From NCBI GenBank assembly GCA_037440765.1, contig JBBITL010000124.1, positions 1 to 9,555 of the forward strand: 9,555 nt of DNA. Reading direction: 5' to 3'. The stretch comes from DTKY01 sp037440765. GTDB lineage: Bacteria; Acidobacteriota; Terriglobia; Bryobacterales; Bryobacteraceae. The notes under the pieces are model-generated. The model ran no database searches and was not told the origin of the DNA. It worked only from the letters and a program-made list of their open reading frames with translations. The position numbers and the translations under genes are program-made. Shown in pieces: positions 6,989 through 9,555 of this stretch (the stretch's first letter is position 1; each line of letters starts with the position of its first letter).

Positions 6989-6998
6989 CTCAACAGCC

Positions 6999-7973
6999 AT
7001 GCATAAAACGGCGATCATCCTGGCGCTGCTGGCGGCCGCGGCCCTGCCGTCCGCCGAGTACCCTCAGGCCGGGATCTCCAACGGCCCGCTCAAGGCGAAG
7101 TTGTACCTGCCGGACGCCAGCAGAGGCTACTACCGGGGGACCCGGTTTGACTGGTCCGGCGTGATCGCCAGCCTGGAGTATGCGGGCCACAACTACTTCG
7201 GTCCGTGGCTGGAGAAGCACGACCCCCATGTCCACGATGCGATCGCCGGCCCGGTGGAGGAGTTCCGCACGGGCACAAGCGCGCTCGGCTACGACGAGGC
7301 CATACCGGGCGGGACGTTCATCAAGATCGGCGTCGGGGTGCTCCGCAAGGGCGACGAGCCGCGCTACACCTTCAGCACCCCGTTCCAGATCGTGGACACG
7401 GGCAAATGGGACGTGCGCAAGGGGCCGGACTGGATCGAGTTCGTGCAGACCCTGACGGACAACTCCGGCTACGCTTACGTGTATCGCAAACGAGTGAGCC
7501 TGGCCAAGGGGAAGCCGGAGATGTCGCTGGAGCACAGCTTGCGCAACACGGGCTCGCGCGTGATCGAGACGTCGGTGTACAACCACAACTTCTTCGTGCT
7601 GGACAATCTGCCCAGCGGTCCGGGTTTCGCCGTGGAGTTCCCGTTCGAGGTGAGCGGCACGCGGGACATGCAGGGCCTGCTGGAGGTCCGGGGCAGGCAG
7701 ATCGTGTTCTTGAAGGAACTGGCGCCGGGGCAGAGCATCGGCACCGACATCAAGGGTTTCGGTCCCACGGCCAAGGACTACGATATCCGCGTGGAGAATC
7801 ACAAGGCCGGCGCCGGGGTGCGGATCACCGCGGACCAGCCGCTCTCCCGTTTCTTCTTCTGGACGGCGCGGACCACGGTGTGCCCGGAGCCGTATATGGA
7901 CTTCCGCATCGAGCCAGGCGGCGAAGCCGCCTGGCGCATTCATTACGAGTTCTACACCATGCCGCCGAGGTGA
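6999..7973 (+). CDS. Secreted protein, galactose-mutarotase-like fold suspected
   Basis: 324 aa. The N-terminus (MHKT, then hydrophobic AIILALLAAAALP) is a signal peptide, cleaved near Ala19 or Ala15, with no lipobox cysteine, so the product is probably periplasmic or secreted. I do not recognise a named family. The body is rich in alternating beta-strand patterns. Several segments recall aldose-1-epimerase-like sugar-binding beta-sandwiches: YNHNFFVLDN (194-203, compare NHTYFNL of mutarotases), RYTFSTPFQI (122-131), and IEPGGEAAWRIHYEF (304-318, compare the late PGE...YRF stretch). Conserved-looking histidines are His64 and His196. A role in binding or converting extracellular sugars is an inference; a non-enzymatic member is equally possible. 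The start has GGGAGG 10 nt upstream. It is divergent from guaB, and the next gene, the RRM protein, has its own promoter, so it is probably a single unit. Confidence 0.8.
   Translation: MHKTAIILALLAAAALPSAEYPQAGISNGPLKAKLYLPDASRGYYRGTRFDWSGVIASLEYAGHNYFGPWLEKHDPHVHDAIAGPVEEFRTGTSALGYDEAIPGGTFIKIGVGVLRKGDEPRYTFSTPFQIVDTGKWDVRKGPDWIEFVQTLTDNSGYAYVYRKRVSLAKGKPEMSLEHSLRNTGSRVIETSVYNHNFFVLDNLPSGPGFAVEFPFEVSGTRDMQGLLEVRGRQIVFLKELAPGQSIGTDIKGFGPTAKDYDIRVENHKAGAGVRITADQPLSRFFFWTARTTVCPEPYMDFRIEPGGEAAWRIHYEFYTMPPR
7913..7935. other. Perfect 10-bp hairpin inside a coding sequence
   Basis: GCCAGGCGGC (7913-7922) and GCCGCCTGGC (7926-7935) are exact reverse complements around a GAA loop. The structure lies about 35 nt before the stop codon of the secreted-protein gene and encodes part of EPGGEAAWR. 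No T-run follows. It may be a 3' mRNA stabiliser or a chance result of GC-rich codons. Confidence 0.55.
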
Positions 7974-8006
7974 GCGCGGCTGACCGCTGCAACCAGCCAG
8001 CCTCGT

Positions 8007-8035
8007 TTGCCAATCGGATCCCGCTCTGGTAGACT
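8007..8035 (+). promoter_or_regulatory. Promoter of the RRM protein gene
   Basis: TTGCCA (8007-8012, five of six) and TAGACT (8030-8035, four of six) are separated by exactly 17 bp. The predicted start near 8042 gives a leader of about 70 nt to the ATG at 8113. It lies in the 139-nt gap after the secreted-protein gene, so the RRM gene is likely expressed independently. Confidence 0.5.
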
Positions 8036-8112
8036 GAGACAAGCTCGCATGCCGCCAGTCCTCACGAGTGCTTCTTCGGCAGTTCAAATCTCGGAATGAA
8101 GAATACCCGCGA

Positions 8113-8496
8113 ATGAGTTTCACCGTCTTTCTTGGCAATCTTCCCGTCTGGGTGACAGCGGACGACATACAGTCCTGGCTCAGCTCGGAAAACCTTGTTG
8201 CCGACTCGATCAAGGTCATCCGCAACCCGGAAACGCAGGAGTCCAAGGGCTTCGCTTTCATTGAAGCCCCCAACGCCGAGGAGATGCAGGCCATCATCCG
8301 GCGTTTCGACCGGGCCCCCCTTGAAGACCGCCTGCTCAGAGCCAACGCCGCCCAACCCCCCAAGCCCAGGGGCCAGCAGCAGGCCCGGCCCGACAGCCGG
8401 ACAGCGCAGCGCCCGGCCAGGAAGTTCAAGCGCTCCAAGCCCGAATCCGAAGCGCCTCAAAGCGCGTTTGCCGAAGAACTGGCAAAGGTGCTCTGA
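8113..8496 (+). CDS. Single-RRM RNA-binding protein with basic tail
   Basis: 127 aa from the ATG at 8113. One RNA-recognition motif fills residues 3-78: RNP2 is VFLGNL (5-10) and RNP1 is KGFAFIEA (45-52), with aromatic Phe47 and Phe49 at the RNA-stacking positions. The tail (81-112) is rich in Pro, Gln, Lys and Arg and looks disordered. It is followed by an Ala/Glu/Leu-rich end (AFAEELAKVL) that could be a short helix. Bacterial RRM proteins of this layout (for example the cyanobacterial Rbp group) are small cytoplasmic RNA-binding proteins, some cold-induced; the RNA target here is unknown. The frame stays open upstream to a GTG at 8068, but the MSFTVFLGNLP start matches the family, which begins right at the first beta strand. 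No strong Shine-Dalgarno site is visible at either start. Confidence 0.9.
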   Translation: MSFTVFLGNLPVWVTADDIQSWLSSENLVADSIKVIRNPETQESKGFAFIEAPNAEEMQAIIRRFDRAPLEDRLLRANAAQPPKPRGQQQARPDSRTAQRPARKFKRSKPESEAPQSAFAEELAKVL

Positions 8497-8548
8497 GCGC
8501 CGGCTGCCGGTCCTCCACCGCGCCGCAGCGTGCGCGTTCCTCCATCAG

Positions 8549-8557
8549 TGGTATACT
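8549..8557 (+). promoter_or_regulatory. Extended -10 promoter of the PIN-TRAM gene
   Basis: TGGTATACT is an extended -10 (TGn followed by TATACT, five of six). A -35 is not recognisable at 16-18 bp, which extended -10 promoters tolerate. Transcription would start near 8564, giving a leader of about 47 nt to the ATG at 8611. The remaining intergenic sequence (8497-8610) shows no convincing terminator for the RRM gene. Confidence 0.45.
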
Positions 8558-8610
8558 CAATGCGCAGAAGTGAAGGGTTATGTTCATAGTGCGCCTGTGG
8601 TGCGTAGGTC

Positions 8611-9555
8611 ATGAATACGAGGGACTTACTAGTCATACGCGTACTTTTCGTGCTGCTGTTGACCGGCGCCAGTTTCCAGCTCCGGCCGTTCGCCCTGCCG
8701 CAGCCCCTTGCCGGCCTGGTGGGGCTCACGCTGGGGCTGGCCATCATCGGCTTTGAGGTTCGGCTGAGTGATGTTAGCCTGAAGCGGCTGATCGGCGCCG
8801 CCGTCGGCTCGGTGCTGGGGATCCTTGGCGCGTTCTTCATGTCGCTGGTCATCTCCAGCGCCATGCCGGCTGACTCGTCTACCGTCCCGTTTGTCCAGAT
8901 CGGGCTGCTGCTGTGGATGACCTACGTGGGGCTCATGGTCGGCGCCCGCAAGGGCGACATGCTGAACCTGGCCGCGCTGGGCGGAGTCTTCGGCACGGAC
9001 AAGATCACCAAGAGCGGCTTCAAGATTCTGGACACCAGCGTGATCATCGACGGCCGGATCGCCGACATCGCGGAAACGGGGTTTCTGGACGGCATCGTCG
9101 TGATCCCGCAGTTCGTGCTGCGCGAGTTGCAACTCGTGGCGGATTCGGCGGACTCCATGAAGCGCAACCGCGGGCGGCGGGGCCTGGATATCCTCCAGCG
9201 CATTCAGAAGATGCCGGAGCTGAACGTGCAGATTCTGGACGATGACTTTCCCCACCTGCGCGAAGTCGACATGAAGCTGGTCGAACTGGCCAAGGCCTTC
9301 GGATGCAAGATCGTCACCAACGACTTCAACCTGAACAAGGTCGCGCAGCTTCACGGGGTCGATGTTTTGAACATCAACGAGCTTGCCAACGCCCTGAAGC
9401 CGATCGTGCTGCCTGGCGAGACGATGCGCGTGTTCATCCTCAAGGAAGGCAAGGAGTACAACCAGGGCGTGGCCTACCTGGACGACGGCACCATGGTGGT
9501 GGTGGACAACGCCAAGAAGATGATCTCCAAGACCATCGACGTCTCGGTCACCAGC
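8611..9555 (+). CDS. PIN-TRAM domain membrane protein, YacL-like (3' end outside the window)
   Basis: 315 codons are open to the window edge, so the protein is incomplete. About four hydrophobic segments come first (roughly 5-20, 32-48, 60-82 and 92-112), anchoring it in the membrane. A PIN nuclease-like domain follows, beginning KILDTSVIIDGRI (138-150). Its acidic metal-binding set is visible: Asp141, Asp147, Glu172 in VLREL, Asp220 in REVDMKLVELA, and Asp238 in IVTNDFNLNKVA. From about 265 a TRAM domain starts (GETMRVFILKEGKEYNQGVAYLDDGTMVVVDNA). This is the architecture of Bacillus YacL and its relatives. The PIN fold usually cuts RNA and TRAM binds it, so a membrane-tethered ribonuclease is the likely role. 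An in-frame TAG at 8605-8607 makes the ATG at 8611 the earliest ATG start; no clear Shine-Dalgarno site precedes it. Confidence 0.93.
   Translation, partial: MNTRDLLVIRVLFVLLLTGASFQLRPFALPQPLAGLVGLTLGLAIIGFEVRLSDVSLKRLIGAAVGSVLGILGAFFMSLVISSAMPADSSTVPFVQIGLLLWMTYVGLMVGARKGDMLNLAALGGVFGTDKITKSGFKILDTSVIIDGRIADIAETGFLDGIVVIPQFVLRELQLVADSADSMKRNRGRRGLDILQRIQKMPELNVQILDDDFPHLREVDMKLVELAKAFGCKIVTNDFNLNKVAQLHGVDVLNINELANALKPIVLPGETMRVFILKEGKEYNQGVAYLDDGTMVVVDNAKKMISKTIDVSVTS

Noticed and set aside
8068..8112. GTG start 15 codons upstream for the RRM protein
   Set aside because: The extra residues are not RRM-like and the ATG at 8113 begins right at the first RRM strand. The GTG remains possible because neither start has a clear ribosome-binding site.
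6990..8438. 482-codon open frame on the - strand opposite the secreted protein and RRM genes
   Set aside because: It lies antisense to two well-supported genes and has no recognisable domain. Long antisense frames are expected in GC-rich DNA with strong third-position GC.
1..9555. CRISPR array, tRNA, insertion sequence, phage, toxin-antitoxin or defence genes
   Set aside because: No spaced direct repeats, cloverleaf, transposase or terminal inverted repeats, or defence-type domains were seen. The PIN domain at 8611-9555 is in a YacL-like membrane protein with no antitoxin partner, not a VapC toxin.

Overview
The window is GC-rich bacterial chromosomal DNA (well over 60% G+C by eye) carrying mostly housekeeping genes. 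The gene set suggests an Acidobacteriota member, perhaps of the Bryobacterales/Solibacter type: enterobacterial-like class I-beta glutamine synthetase, a small one-RRM protein, a four-helix membrane PIN-TRAM protein, and a secreted mutarotase-like protein. This placement is an inference from gene content and recall, not a measured phylogeny. I see no phage, transposase, integrase, CRISPR, tRNA or rRNA.

Layout. (a) Positions 1-117 lie downstream of the first gene. They hold a good intrinsic terminator reading rightwards, for a gene outside the window, and a short palindrome resembling dispersed repeats. (b) 118-4014 is a leftward set transcribed glnA -> alanine dehydrogenase-like gene -> acyl-CoA/acetate CoA-transferase-like gene. 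The last two overlap by 4 bp (GTGA); a stem-loop separates glnA from the pair. (c) 4015-4166 is a divergent intergenic region with a sigma70-type glnA promoter. (d) xseA (rightward) and guaB (leftward) converge and overlap by 35 bp at their 3' ends, with a strong hairpin just past the guaB stop. (e) 6910-6998 is a divergent promoter region. (f) 6999-9555 is rightward: a secreted protein with a galactose-mutarotase-like look, an RRM RNA-binding protein with its own promoter, and a PIN-TRAM membrane protein that runs off the window end.

How the genes fit together. glnA assimilates ammonia; the ald-like/CoA-transferase pair could link amino-acid or imino-acid redox chemistry to acyl-CoA exchange. 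guaB makes XMP for GTP, xseA is the large subunit of exonuclease VII, and the RRM and PIN-TRAM genes are both predicted to act on RNA. No single pathway unites the window, and I do not find a clear new multi-gene system. The best leads are the ald-like enzyme, which has lost the substrate-binding lysine of alanine dehydrogenase while keeping the other key residues, its tight coupling to a CoA-transferase, the hairpin-bearing convergent overlap of xseA and guaB, and the uncharacterised secreted protein with a perfect 10-bp hairpin inside its coding sequence.
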